Assembly: GCF_023716565.1 (NCBI RefSeq)
Contig: NZ_CP071848.1
Location: 1,674,001 to 1,738,000 of the forward strand
Length of the DNA stretch: 64,000 bases
Direction of reading: 5' to 3'
From: Vibrio sp. SCSIO 43136
GTDB taxonomy: Bacteria; Pseudomonadota; Gammaproteobacteria; Enterobacterales; Vibrionaceae
Below the pieces are notes generated by a model. It was not told the origin of the DNA and did no database searches. It saw only the letters and a list, made by a program, of their open reading frames with translations. Positions 27,113 to 36,036 of this stretch are shown piece after piece. A program made the translations under genes and the position numbers. Position 1 is the stretch's first letter. Each line of letters opens with the position of its first letter.

Positions 27113-27634
27113 ATGTCAAAATTATCGCTGCAAGAGCAAATGCTTAAAGCTGGCTTAGTGAATGAAAAAAAACTAAAAAAAGCCAAAAAAGGATCGAAAA
27201 AGTCTCGCACTCAGGCGAAAGAAGTTAAGGCTGCTGTTGAAGAGCAAAAGCGCCAACAGCAAGAACGAGACAAAGAGTTGGTTGCACAACAAAAACAAGA
27301 GCGCCTAAGCAAAGAAGTCCAAGCTCAGGTTAAACAGCTGATTGAGATGAACAAGATTGATCTTAAAGATGGAGACATCAAATACAATTTTACCGATGGA
27401 ACCTTAGTTAAATCTCTCTACGTTGAAACCTTAGTCCGTGACCAACTCGCTAAGGGCATTCTTGCCATCGCACGCTATAACGAGAGTTATGCTGTGATCC
27501 CAAGCAGTGTCGCAAACAAGATCGCACAACGTGATGAAGAAAGCATCATCGATCAAAAAGCACCTGAAACAGACGCTATCGATGAAGATGACCCGTATGC
27601 AGACTTCGTTGTACCAGATGATCTCATGTGGTAG
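27113..27634 (+). CDS. DUF2058 family protein (YaiL-like)
   Basis: 173 residues. A highly charged coiled-coil N-terminus (about residues 15-80, Lys/Gln/Glu rich), then a compact domain with IEMNKIDLKDGDIKYNFTDG, as in gammaproteobacterial YaiL-like proteins reported as nucleoid- or ribosome-associated. Acidic C-terminus. Monocistronic with a strong terminator. Confidence 0.85.
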   Translation: MSKLSLQEQMLKAGLVNEKKLKKAKKGSKKSRTQAKEVKAAVEEQKRQQQERDKELVAQQKQERLSKEVQAQVKQLIEMNKIDLKDGDIKYNFTDGTLVKSLYVETLVRDQLAKGILAIARYNESYAVIPSSVANKIAQRDEESIIDQKAPETDAIDEDDPYADFVVPDDLMW

Positions 27635-27656
27635 TTGCAACGAACTAATCACACCT

Positions 27657-27681
27657 AGGGCTCGAATTCGAGCCCTTTTTT
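27657..27681 (+). terminator. Terminator after DUF2058 gene
   Basis: Perfect palindromic stem AGGGCTCGAA/TTCGAGCCCT followed by a run of T. Confidence 0.88.
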
Positions 27682-27749
27682 GTGCCCGCTGATCACTAAA
27701 CCTCACCCAGCGTGTTCGAAACCTCGAAACAAATTTACACAATCAAACG

Positions 27750-27773
27750 CTAAATTAGTATTGACTAATTTAG
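27750..27773. promoter_or_regulatory. Perfect 10-bp-arm palindrome upstream of YeeE/YedE genes
   Basis: CTAAATTAGT-ATTG-ACTAATTTAG, exact over all ten positions, about 93 bp before the first YeeE start. Length and AT-rich symmetry suggest an ArsR- or similar dimeric repressor site; BigR/YgaV-type regulators often control such sulfur genes elsewhere, but none is encoded next to it. Confidence 0.55.
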
Positions 27774-27865
27774 CCTATTAACTCATCATACCAGAATATT
27801 AGGAGGTGCTAATTTTAATTATGCCCCTCGTTCACTCCCATCGGTATAAATAGAGGTGACTATCA

Positions 27866-28288
27866 GTGGAGCTTTTCATTCCTTGGCATGCGCTGTTTGG
27901 CGGCATGTTACTTGGCCTATCGGCAGGGCTTCTAATGCTGTTTAGTGGCAAGGTGGCTGGTATCAGTGGTGCGATTGGTGGTTTGTTAAATCCACCTAAG
28001 CATGAATCAAGTTGGAGAGCGGCATTTCTTACTGGAATGATCTTAAGTGCCGTGATTGTGGCACCCTTCGGTTTCGCACTGCCTGATGTCAGCGACAATA
28101 ACCTCCTAATCGTTGTTCTCGCAGGTTTATTGGTGGGCTTTGGTACACGTTTAGGTAACGGCTGTACTAGTGGTCACGGCATCATCGGTATGGGTCGATT
28201 TTCTAAACGTTCCATCGCTGCAACGCTGACGTTCATGGCCGCTGCAATTGTTGTCGTTTTCATTCGTCGAACGCTGGGGGTACTCTAA
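27866..28288 (+). CDS. YeeE/YedE (DUF395) sulfur transport protein, first half
   Basis: 140 residues with about four helices. GLLNPP and GNGCTSGHGIIGMGRFSKRS carry the conserved Cys of the YeeE/YedE thiosulfate-permease family. The start is GTG 27866 with AGAGGTG upstream. Immediately followed by the partner half; the two together equal one full YeeE. Confidence 0.88.
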   Translation: MELFIPWHALFGGMLLGLSAGLLMLFSGKVAGISGAIGGLLNPPKHESSWRAAFLTGMILSAVIVAPFGFALPDVSDNNLLIVVLAGLLVGFGTRLGNGCTSGHGIIGMGRFSKRSIAATLTFMAAAIVVVFIRRTLGVL

Positions 28289-28816
28289 ATGTCAATGTCG
28301 AAATCTAAGAAGATCCGCATTACGGTTGGCATGATTTCTGGGCTTCTTTTTGGCGCAGGAATGACTATTTCAGGCATGGTGGACCCTAAAGTGGTAATAG
28401 CATTTTTAGATCTTACTGGTAACTGGGATCCTGCACTGGCTTTTGTTATGGGGGGTGCATTGGCGGTATTCGTCCCATTTTATCACCTTCTGATCAAGCC
28501 AAGAAAAACAGCCATTAGCGGTGACGAATTCAAATGGACGACGAATACCAAGGTGGATGGAACCCTGCTGTCTGGCGCTGCGATATTTGGTGTTGGCTGG
28601 GGGTTAGTTGGTATCTGTCCGGGGCCTGCCGTGGCCAGCATGAGTGGTGGCAGCAACGTCATTTTAGCGTTCATACTGAGTATGCTCGTCGGCATGGTCC
28701 ACGCAAGCCAATACCTTGCGGGTCGCTTTCCACTCCCCTTCGTTGGGTACAGAAAAAACCCGACGCCATTGACTACCTCTAACACTGGTGTGACTGCACA
28801 AGTCAATGCCCGCTAA
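28289..28816 (+). CDS. YeeE/YedE (DUF395) sulfur transport protein, second half
   Basis: 175 residues, about five helices. GAGMTISGMVDPKKV-like N-terminus and GVGWGLVGICPGPAVA with the conserved Cys. Begins directly after its partner's stop codon. Such split pairs are a known form of the family; transport of thiosulfate or another sulfur compound is the family role. Confidence 0.88.
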   Translation: MSMSKSKKIRITVGMISGLLFGAGMTISGMVDPKVVIAFLDLTGNWDPALAFVMGGALAVFVPFYHLLIKPRKTAISGDEFKWTTNTKVDGTLLSGAAIFGVGWGLVGICPGPAVASMSGGSNVILAFILSMLVGMVHASQYLAGRFPLPFVGYRKNPTPLTTSNTGVTAQVNAR

Positions 28817-28823
28817 AATTCAA

Positions 28824-28851
28824 AGGGCTAAGTATTTGATACTTAGCCCTT
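28824..28851. terminator. Bidirectional terminator between YeeE pair and YHS gene
   Basis: 12-bp perfect stem AGGGCTAAGTAT/ATACTTAGCCCT, TTG loop, flanked by AAA and T-rich ends. Shared by the convergent genes. Confidence 0.85.
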
Positions 28852-28859
28852 ATAGTTTC

Positions 28860-29315
28860 TTATTCTGCCAGTAGCGCTGGCCAATTACGGTCCCCTTTGG
28901 CAATATTGCCCGGTATGTCCTCTAGCCAATCCGCTTGTACAGACTTGCTGTAGTTTAAGTAGAGTTTCCCATCGTGGATATGCCACGCCTGTGGATCTAT
29001 TTTGGCAGTATATCCTTTACTGACAGCCCAAGCGCAGTAACCACCATATTGCGGCGCATATTTATCTGGGTTTGCCTTAAATGCCTCAAGGTTTTGTTGT
29101 GATGAAAACTTCCAGTCTGCACCTTGCCACTCATAAACAAAGTCACTATCCCCTTTCGTCGCCTTACCGACGGTAAAGTAGGCTACTGGGTCATATCCTT
29201 TTATCGCATTACCAAAAAAATCATTGTAAACAGGATCTAACGCCAGCGCTGGTTTGGCAAACACCATAGCCAACACAAACAGCCCCCAAATGCGTGGTAT
29301 CGATATCATTTGCAC
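28860..29315 (-). CDS. Exported YHS domain protein
   Basis: 151 residues with a signal peptide ending in ALA. IKGYDPVAYFTVGKATKG and YGGYCAWAVSKGYTAKIDP are the YHS pattern with its central Cys. Function unknown; members are often found near metal or sulfur genes, here convergent to the YeeE pair. Confidence 0.85.
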   Translation of the reverse strand: MQMISIPRIWGLFVLAMVFAKPALALDPVYNDFFGNAIKGYDPVAYFTVGKATKGDSDFVYEWQGADWKFSSQQNLEAFKANPDKYAPQYGGYCAWAVSKGYTAKIDPQAWHIHDGKLYLNYSKSVQADWLEDIPGNIAKGDRNWPALLAE

Positions 29316-29404
29316 TCTCCGTGTTTTAAACGTCTTAATAGAAGGATACGTAAAACGTTAAGAAAATTTCACGTCGACTAAGCCTAGACGAAAAACATCC
29401 CCAC

Positions 29405-30094
29405 CTACCAATCGTGAACCTCACCTTCCCAAGTGAAAAATGTGCCCGATTGAGCAAATGAGACCTTATCGGCCAAAGCGAGAATGCCAGCAGCGCTCTG
29501 CTCGACACTGATATCAGCCTCTTCCCCACCCATATCTGTTTTTACCCACCCAGGATGGACTGGGCATACCGTGATTCGCTTATCTCGCAACTCAATTGCA
29601 AGCACTTGCATCACCTTATTCACCGCCGCTTTTGAGCTTCGATAAGCATACATGCCAGTACTTTCACGATTAAGTGAACCCATTTGACTTGAGATAGTCA
29701 GGATCCGAGGATTGTTGGATTTCTCTAGCCATGGCAGCAGGGCCTCGCTAACTAACAGTGGTGCGATGGTATTCACGGCAAATGTCTCTAACCAAGGCTG
29801 TGAGCGTACATCCTGTCGTGATTGCTGCTCGGGGCCGATCACACCCGCATTGTTTATAAGTAGATCGATGTGTTCCAGTTTGATCTTGCTGGAGAGTTCG
29901 TTAATCGATTGCTCATTCGAAACATCCAGTTCGACCAAGGTTAGGTTTTCATTTGCGCTAAGATCATGAAGCTGTTGAGATATTTGGTTCCGATACGTTG
30001 CAACGACGCAATTGCCAGCACGCAAAAATTGTTTGGTTAACTCAAGACCAATCCCACGACTCGCACCTGTGATAAATATGGTTTCCTTGCCCAC
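29405..30094 (-). CDS. Short-chain dehydrogenase/reductase
   Basis: 229 residues. TGASRGIG nucleotide loop, NNAGV, catalytic Ser in TISSQMGSL and the Tyr-Lys pair in YRSSKAAV. Similar to CsgA-like SDRs that act on carbonyl substrates. Substrate unknown. Confidence 0.88.
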   Translation of the reverse strand: MGKETIFITGASRGIGLELTKQFLRAGNCVVATYRNQISQQLHDLSANENLTLVELDVSNEQSINELSSKIKLEHIDLLINNAGVIGPEQQSRQDVRSQPWLETFAVNTIAPLLVSEALLPWLEKSNNPRILTISSQMGSLNRESTGMYAYRSSKAAVNKVMQVLAIELRDKRITVCPVHPGWVKTDMGGEEADISVEQSAAGILALADKVSFAQSGTFFTWEGEVHDW

Positions 30095-30117
30095 GATAGA
30101 TATTTCCCTTCAGCAAA

Positions 30118-30456
30118 TTAAAGTAAAAAGCACACCAGCAAACTGACCGCACCAGAAAGGTATAGTTTAACACCTAAATTGCCATTGATACCTTGTAACA
30201 AATGATCAGTTTCTGGCTCTTCAGCCATTGACGCAGCAACCTTAGTGGCCTTGGAAGCGCTATATTTCATGTGTCGCTGGTTACTTGGTGAAGAGACCAT
30301 TAGCAAAGTAGCGAGTGACCACTGAAGCACTAAAGAGTAGAAGAAATAGTCACTAACAAAATTAAGCTCCGGCAATCCAATAAAGATACTGCTCAAATGG
30401 AGTCCGAGTATTAGGACGCCCTGAGTAATGACAATAAACGCAAGTAAACCGAGCAT
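30118..30456 (-). CDS. Hypothetical inner-membrane protein
   Basis: 112 residues: three predicted helices (about 2-22, 40-58 and 96-112), a polar stretch between the last two. No family recognised. Follows the SDR gene upstream after 23 bp, same strand. Confidence 0.6.
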   Translation of the reverse strand: MLGLLAFIVITQGVLILGLHLSSIFIGLPELNFVSDYFFYSLVLQWSLATLLMVSSPSNQRHMKYSASKATKVAASMAEEPETDHLLQGINGNLGVKLYLSGAVSLLVCFLL

Positions 30457-30562
30457 GTTTACCCCTTAGTAACGTAACAAGGTGCATATCATACGCTAAG
30501 TTAGTCTAGATATTTTAGAGTTGCTTCAAGGATATGAGTGTAGAAACCAAACGATCTTGTAC

Positions 30563-30589
30563 GGCCAAGCATCATTGCAACACTTGGCC
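30563..30589 (-). terminator. Hairpin after yjdM
   Basis: GGCCAAG/CTTGGCC arms with a 13-nt loop, 15 bp beyond the yjdM stop. No T-run, so a weak or Rho-assisted stop. Confidence 0.45.
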
Positions 30590-30603
30590 TATCTGGTTGG
30601 CGG

Positions 30604-30936
30604 CTAGGCTTTCTTCACAAATGCGGCGGTAACCATCATTTCACCCGCACCATCGACTTTGCAGTCTAGTTGATGGTCTTTTCCATCTTTGATGCGACGA
30701 ATCACTGCTTTGGTGCCAATCTTGATCACCATTGAACTGCCCTTCACTTTCAGATCCTTAGCAACCGTCACTTTATCGCCTTCAGCCAGCAGGGTGCCAT
30801 TTGCGTCTTTGACCGTAATTGCATCGTCCTGAACTTCATTTGGGTTCCATTCATAGGCGCACTCAGGGCAGACCAAATTGTCTTGATCTGGGTAAACGTA
30901 TTCTGAACTGCAGTTTGGGCAAGGAGGGAAAGACAT
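30604..30936 (-). CDS. yjdM: YjdM/PhnA family zinc-ribbon protein
   Basis: 110 residues. N-terminal zinc ribbon CPNC...CPEC, then the C-terminal KDANGTLLAEGDKVTVAKDLKVKGSS barrel typical of YjdM (formerly PhnA). The common start is MSFPPCPNC at 30936; an extended frame begins at 30945. Role unclear; it is not the phosphonoacetate hydrolase. Confidence 0.9.
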   Translation of the reverse strand: MSFPPCPNCSSEYVYPDQDNLVCPECAYEWNPNEVQDDAITVKDANGTLLAEGDKVTVAKDLKVKGSSMVIKIGTKAVIRRIKDGKDHQLDCKVDGAGEMMVTAAFVKKA

Positions 30937-31008
30937 AATGATCACTTCTGTGTTTTCGAAATCAGGAGGCGCATGATAAACCCTCTAAAGTTGTTTTGCC
31001 ATCACCTA

Positions 31009-31518
31009 TCAATTGTTATCTTTTACTTCCAACCTTTTCTCTAGCCATAGTGAACTGATGTATTCACCGTTCTTTTTGGCATATTGGTCGAAAACACCCA
31101 CTTTTCGAAAACCGAAGGATTGGTGCAATCGAACAGAAGCCTCATTAGGGAGTGCAATGGCTGACAGCACCCGATGTAAACCAGATTGTGCAAGAGCCTC
31201 AAATAGTGCGGTGTAAAGCTTCTTTCCTACCCCCTTACCTACCGCATGAGGGGACAGATAGACACTCACTTCAGCAGTATCATCAAATGCCTCTAATGGT
31301 CGGTAAGGCTGAGAGCAAGCAAACCCCAAAATCTCCTGTTCATCTTCCATCACAAATATCTGATATCTGCTTTGAGGAGAGAAATGGGCAAACCAATCGG
31401 TTCGGTTACTCACACTCAGAGGCTGAGTTTCAAAACGTGCGTTGGTGTGCTCTATGTAGTAATTGAAGATTTTGGTGATACCTTCAATGTCCCCTAATCT
31501 GCCAAACCGAATGTCCAT
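31009..31518 (-). CDS. GNAT acetyltransferase, PAT/YncA-like
   Basis: 169 residues. IRFGRLGDIEGITKIFNYYI and SVYLSPHAVGKGVGKKLYTALF match phosphinothricin/methionine-sulfone N-acetyltransferases, including the loop V-G-K-G-V-G. Could detoxify glutamate analogues (family inference). Confidence 0.86.
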   Translation of the reverse strand: MDIRFGRLGDIEGITKIFNYYIEHTNARFETQPLSVSNRTDWFAHFSPQSRYQIFVMEDEQEILGFACSQPYRPLEAFDDTAEVSVYLSPHAVGKGVGKKLYTALFEALAQSGLHRVLSAIALPNEASVRLHQSFGFRKVGVFDQYAKKNGEYISSLWLEKRLEVKDNN

Positions 31519-31568
31519 CACTTTGTTTTCCCTTCAATCCAAACAAATCGCCGATAGCCACAAATAGA

Positions 31569-31856
31569 TTACTTAAAGGCGTCACCCAGTCCAAGTGAGA
31601 TTGAGCTCTTTTTGCACTCTGCATCTTGGGGCTTACAGAAAATACTGTATTCACCTTGCGATTCCTGACATAACTTGGCAGTTTTATAACGAGCGATTTC
31701 TTCCGTTACACCCACTTCGATATGGGTTTCATTAAAAGGAGTCAAAGAACAAACGTAAACCTCTCCTTCACAGCTTAGATTGAGCTTGATATCCGCCTTC
31801 GCAGCCCATGGCGCACTTACAACCAATACTGCAACTAATACCCATAATTTTCTCAT
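31569..31856 (-). CDS. Small exported cysteine-rich protein
   Basis: 95 residues with a signal peptide (N-terminal MRKLWVLVAVLVVSAPWAAKA) described here by its length and hydrophobic core. Six Cys in the mature part suggest disulfide bonds in the periplasm. No family recognised. Overlaps the upstream hydrolase gene by 4 bp. Confidence 0.65.
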   Translation of the reverse strand: MRKLWVLVAVLVVSAPWAAKADIKLNLSCEGEVYVCSLTPFNETHIEVGVTEEIARYKTAKLCQESQGEYSIFCKPQDAECKKSSISLGLGDAFK

Positions 31857-32695
31857 TTGCGTCCCTCCAATTTATTTTCCATCACTTGTTCGAGATAGCG
31901 CTCAACGGCATTACTCCAACGACTTAACTGTTCGTAAAACACATTGTGACCAGAGACACCCTGACCGAAGGAGTAAAACTTAAAATCGACGTTACCACCG
32001 GCATCCGTATACGCTTTAACCATGTTTTGAATAGTCTGGTCAGCGTAATAAGGATCGTTTCGTCCATAGATAAATAACGTTGGTGTTTTGAGAGACTTGG
32101 CAATCATTGACAATATGGACTCGTTGGGCGACACATTTTGGTATTTGCATACATCACCTACCCAGCCACCAGAGAAGTTAATCACACCAACAAACTTTTC
32201 GGGCTGCCTTGCTGCATGAACGAGCGATAGTATCCCGCCCCTAGAGTTACCCGATAAAACAAGATTACTCTTATCGACCCAAGGCTGGCCGACTAAGTAC
32301 TGGTATGTGGCATCTAGTGATTTGTCGGCATAGTTAATACCTTTCTCTATCCCTTCAGGAGAGCAGGTATAACCTTCTTCATACTGACCTTGAGAGTTTC
32401 CTCTGCCTCGTCGCATAGGCGCAATCAATGCAATATTGCGCTGGTTAAGATAGTCACCAAACACCCAAGGGTTAACCGTGTAGTCTAACGGAATTGCATT
32501 TGGCCCAGTTGAGCCATGACTGAATATGACGGTAGGGAATGGCCCGTCCCCAGTAGGCTTAAACACTCGAGCTTCAAGCAGAATTTGTCCATCATCTTCT
32601 TGCAAGGGAATTTTGACGATATCACCATAGTTATTGGCGATAGCACTGGTAGACGCTACACAAACAGAGACGAGTAACGGTGGAAGGATCTTCAT
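31853..32695 (-). CDS. Exported alpha/beta hydrolase (dienelactone-hydrolase-like)
   Basis: 280 residues with a signal peptide. SHGSTGPN oxyanion segment, nucleophile Ser in GNSRGG, Asp in YGRNDPYY and His in SGHNVFYE. Likely a periplasmic esterase or peptidase; substrate unknown. Confidence 0.82.
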   Translation of the reverse strand: MKILPPLLVSVCVASTSAIANNYGDIVKIPLQEDDGQILLEARVFKPTGDGPFPTVIFSHGSTGPNAIPLDYTVNPWVFGDYLNQRNIALIAPMRRGRGNSQGQYEEGYTCSPEGIEKGINYADKSLDATYQYLVGQPWVDKSNLVLSGNSRGGILSLVHAARQPEKFVGVINFSGGWVGDVCKYQNVSPNESILSMIAKSLKTPTLFIYGRNDPYYADQTIQNMVKAYTDAGGNVDFKFYSFGQGVSGHNVFYEQLSRWSNAVERYLEQVMENKLEGRK

Positions 32696-32799
32696 AACAC
32701 CTTGCTCAATTTAGGAATTTGCGCCCATATTAAACAACTGAGCGCATATTATCTCCGAGCCACTAGTTAAAATTCGACCTAGTTAAAACAATCAGCAAG

Positions 32800-33531
32800 T
32801 TATCGACCACCAGCCACGTCGATAAAGGTGCCCGTGACATAAGATGCATCATCCGACAGCAGCCATGCAATCGCCTGTGCCGCCTCTTCTGCGCTGCCAC
32901 CTCTCTGCATTGGTATGTTGGGAGCAAGGCGATCTACCCGGTTAGGTTCCCCACCATCTGCATGCATTTCAGTGTAGATAAAGCCTGGACGCACCGCATT
33001 GACACGAATACCTTCTGATGCAAGCTCTAATGATAGCCCTTTAGTAAGGGTATCCATGGCACCCTTTGACGCTGCATAATCTACATACTCAAATGGTGCG
33101 CCAATCCGAGAAGCCGCAGAAGAGACATTCACTATTGCTCCACTAGCATCTTGCTGGTTGATAAAGGCTTTTGAGCAGAGAAAACAACTGCCGACGTTAG
33201 ACGCCATGATTTGATTAAAACGGGCATAGTCAATCTCTTTAAGCGGAGATTGGGTGGACAAGATCCCAGCATTGTTCACTAGATGAGTGACTCGCCCATA
33301 CCGCTTAGATACTGCACTAAACAATTGCGAGACTTCCTCTTCGATGGAAACGTCCGCCTGAAAATGAAATGCTTCGCCGCCCTGGTCAAGGATATCTTGC
33401 ACCACTTGCTCTGCACGAGTTTGGTTACTGAGGTAATTGACACACACAGCATACCCCTGCGTTGCCAGCAGCTTTGATGTCGCTGCGCCTATTCCGCGGC
33501 TACCACCCGTCACAATAGCAACTTTATCCAT
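32800..33531 (-). CDS. Short-chain dehydrogenase/reductase
   Basis: 243 residues. TGGSRGIG loop, NNAGI, catalytic Ser in NVSSAAS, Tyr-Lys in YAASKGA and an ending GTFIDVAGG. FabG-like or sugar/alcohol dehydrogenase; substrate unknown. Confidence 0.87.
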   Translation of the reverse strand: MDKVAIVTGGSRGIGAATSKLLATQGYAVCVNYLSNQTRAEQVVQDILDQGGEAFHFQADVSIEEEVSQLFSAVSKRYGRVTHLVNNAGILSTQSPLKEIDYARFNQIMASNVGSCFLCSKAFINQQDASGAIVNVSSAASRIGAPFEYVDYAASKGAMDTLTKGLSLELASEGIRVNAVRPGFIYTEMHADGGEPNRVDRLAPNIPMQRGGSAEEAAQAIAWLLSDDASYVTGTFIDVAGGR

Positions 33532-33584
33532 CTGAAATTCCTTATTCTTTTAGTGAGAGCTATTCATTAAAAAGCGGCCCTATA

Positions 33585-34361
33585 TTAAGAACCTAACAAG
33601 CCCCGTGTAATCGCAACACGATTCTCCTTAATGTACTCAATATCATTGAGATAAGCGATTAAGTGACCCTGCTCTATATCTTGTGCAAACTGTTGATTGT
33701 CTTGAGCGGCTTGCTGGCGCATAAAATCAACTAAGGCTTGAAGGCGTTCAATCATGGCTGCCGCAAGTTGCTGACGCATCGATGTTGAGGCATCGTAACT
33801 GTCACAAAACAGCTTGGCACGAGCAATTTGGTCGTCAAGACTGCCTAGCTTATCGTTTGGGTCTGTTTTAAATGGTGACCAGCAGTAGATAGAATACGCA
33901 AGATCCCAAATTCTTGGCCCAGGGTGTGCGGTATCAAAGTCAAACACACCCGTCACTTCGTTGCCCTTTAATGCCACGTTATAAGGCGTAAAATCGCCGT
34001 GGCATATCACCTCAACGGGTGTTCTAACCTCTAACATCCAATCCATTTGCTCAATGTCATTCTGGTGAATAAAAGAGACCGTTGCATCGTGAAGGCTACG
34101 CAGAAGCTTGGCTGAAGAGATAATCGCTTGATCCGATGCAATAGCTCCTCGAAGTGGGTAGTTGTAACAGTCACCCTCGACATAAGAGAGCTTCTCATAA
34201 GGTCCATCAATGCCTAAAAACTGGGGGGATTGTAAAAAGTTTTGGGAGTGTAGGTGTTCAAGGACTCGATGAATTGTCGGGCTAAACCGCTGTGCTTTAC
34301 GATAAATAACGTCTCCCTTGCGATATATTGCCGCTTCTCTTCCGCCAGAAAGTTCTTCCAT
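33585..34361 (-). CDS. Aminoglycoside phosphotransferase (APH) fold kinase
   Basis: 258 residues. Brenner-type catalytic loop CHGDFTPYNVAL and metal site FDFDTAHPGPRIWD as in APH/choline kinases. The real substrate is unknown; resistance cannot be inferred. Confidence 0.85.
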   Translation of the reverse strand: MEELSGGREAAIYRKGDVIYRKAQRFSPTIHRVLEHLHSQNFLQSPQFLGIDGPYEKLSYVEGDCYNYPLRGAIASDQAIISSAKLLRSLHDATVSFIHQNDIEQMDWMLEVRTPVEVICHGDFTPYNVALKGNEVTGVFDFDTAHPGPRIWDLAYSIYCWSPFKTDPNDKLGSLDDQIARAKLFCDSYDASTSMRQQLAAAMIERLQALVDFMRQQAAQDNQQFAQDIEQGHLIAYLNDIEYIKENRVAITRGLLGS

Positions 34362-34417
34362 AATTCTCCTAGTTGATTGTAAAAATTGGGCGCTAATTTA
34401 TAGCACCCAATAATGTA

Positions 34418-34639
34418 TTACTTGCAAAATGTATCCAAGTAGAGCGCCTCTACTTTATCTCTGGCCCACTGCGTACGACGCAAAAACTTCAGAGAAGATT
34501 TGATTGATGGATTGTTGTAAAAACAGTTGATCTGAATTTCAGCATCCAAGCCTTCCCATCCATAATGCTCCTGCAATCGCACCAACATCATTTCAAGCGT
34601 TACCCCATGCAGCGGGTTATTTGGTTGTTCTTGGCTCAT
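34418..34639 (-). CDS. VF530 family (DUF2132) protein
   Basis: 73 residues: [21 protein letters not shown] and [22 protein letters not shown] are the conserved VF530 blocks, a small fold first described from Aliivibrio fischeri with proposed DNA-binding ability. Start ATG 34639. Confidence 0.88.
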   Translation of the reverse strand: MSQEQPNNPLHGVTLEMMLVRLQEHYGWEGLDAEIQINCFYNNPSIKSSLKFLRRTQWARDKVEALYLDTFCK

Positions 34640-34706
34640 CACAAAGTCCAGTTAGCCTCAATTAATGCGCCATACTACCTGAACTCCCACTAAAACACCT
34701 CATCAC

Positions 34707-35075
34707 TTAGCTATTAACAGCTTCAATTTTGTTCCCATCAAGATCACGGACAAAAGCGGCGTAGTATGTTTCACCATATTCAGGCCGAAGCCCAGGCTTG
34801 CCTTCGCAAGTTGCACCATGGTTCAGGGCCACTTGGTAGAACTTATCAACCGCTTGCCTATCCGGCGCATTAAAAGCGATATGCACGCCATTACCTGCCG
34901 TTGGCCGCCCTTCTGTTGGCAAGCCAACCCAAAATTCGAACTGTTCACCATAGGCGATGGCAACACCTTCAATGCTATGGGTGCGCTTTATCGACAAAGT
35001 TTCTAATACGGCATCATAGAATGTGGCTGCTAAACCAACATCTTCTGTTCCCAAAGAAATATGATTTAAGATCAT
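34707..35075 (-). CDS. VOC family protein
   Basis: 122 residues. LNHISLGTEDVGLAATFYDAVL and FVRDLDGNKIEAVNS carry the usual His/Glu metal ligands. The start at 35075 has GGAG upstream; a longer frame to 35135 lacks a site. Resembles lactoylglutathione-lyase-like proteins. Confidence 0.84.
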   Translation of the reverse strand: MILNHISLGTEDVGLAATFYDAVLETLSIKRTHSIEGVAIAYGEQFEFWVGLPTEGRPTAGNGVHIAFNAPDRQAVDKFYQVALNHGATCEGKPGLRPEYGETYYAAFVRDLDGNKIEAVNS

Positions 35076-35163
35076 GAACCTACTCCATACCATCACTATC
35101 TGGCTAGAATATTCACCATCACTGCACTTTGACAAACCACTCAGAAAAATTTGAGAGTGATAT

Positions 35164-35484
35164 CTAATCGGCCTTTAGTTTCACCGCAGTACCAAATGCC
35201 ATAATTTCCGACGAGCCGTCCATGATTGCGCTGGTGGTAAATCGAATACCGACTATCGCATCTGCACCAAGATCATTAGCGTCGGAAACCAAACGTTGAA
35301 TCGCCGTATTACGCGCTTCGGTCAACATCTCGGTATATCCCTTAAGTTCACCACCAACGATCCCTTTGAGACCTGCCATAATATCTCGGCCAATGTGTTT
35401 AGACTGCACGACGTTACCCGTCACTACGCCTAATACTGCTTCAATCTCACGGTTTGGTACATATTCTGTCGTTGTAAAAATCAT
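35164..35484 (-). CDS. YbjQ family (UPF0145) protein
   Basis: 106 residues with GVVTGNVVQSKHIGRDIMAGLKGIVGGELKGYTEML and DANDLGADAIVGIRF, the strongly conserved YbjQ blocks (split here only in description). Pentameric fold proposed to bind heavy metals; function unproven. Confidence 0.9.
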   Translation of the reverse strand: MIFTTTEYVPNREIEAVLGVVTGNVVQSKHIGRDIMAGLKGIVGGELKGYTEMLTEARNTAIQRLVSDANDLGADAIVGIRFTTSAIMDGSSEIMAFGTAVKLKAD

Positions 35485-35519
35485 TTATACCTCAGTGATT
35501 TGTTTTGATATATCAATTA

Positions 35520-35924
35520 TCAATTCCTTTCGGGCCCAGCAGCTTTATATTGTGGTATGCCATCAGCGATAAGCTCCCAAGAAGCCTTGGAATCGACATA
35601 GATATGTCGACTTAGCGTCACCTCTGGGTCGCCATTGACGCACCCTAATGTCACACCGTGAACATTGCCGTCAAACACGCCAACTAAGGTCGACCCGCAT
35701 ATCGAGCAAAACTGTAAGCCAAATCCATGCTTCCCTACATAGGAGGTCAGCTTCTCTTCGCCAGTTACCCACTCGAATTCATCATCTTTGACCAAAGCAT
35801 AAGCCGATGCCTGCGAACTAAATGCTTTACGACATCGTGAACAGTGACATGAGCGAGCATCATGAAGCTTGCCTGAGATCTTGTACGACACAGTGCCACA
35901 AAAGCACTCTCCAGTAATATCCAT
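35520..35924 (-). CDS. GFA (CENP-V) family zinc protein
   Basis: 134 residues with zinc ligands CFCGTV, CHCSRCRKAF and CSICGS. Distinct from the GFA gene at 18226. Probable metal-binding hydrolase-like protein of unknown substrate. Confidence 0.85.
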   Translation of the reverse strand: MDITGECFCGTVSYKISGKLHDARSCHCSRCRKAFSSQASAYALVKDDEFEWVTGEEKLTSYVGKHGFGLQFCSICGSTLVGVFDGNVHGVTLGCVNGDPEVTLSRHIYVDSKASWELIADGIPQYKAAGPERN

Positions 35925-36036
35925 AATGCCCTCCCTTAATATTCAACTTACCTTTGGCATCAAGCCTAATCCATCTTAGTCACTTAAGATAAGCTCTGAT
36001 GGGCTCGATCAGTGACCGATAAATGACCTCACATTA

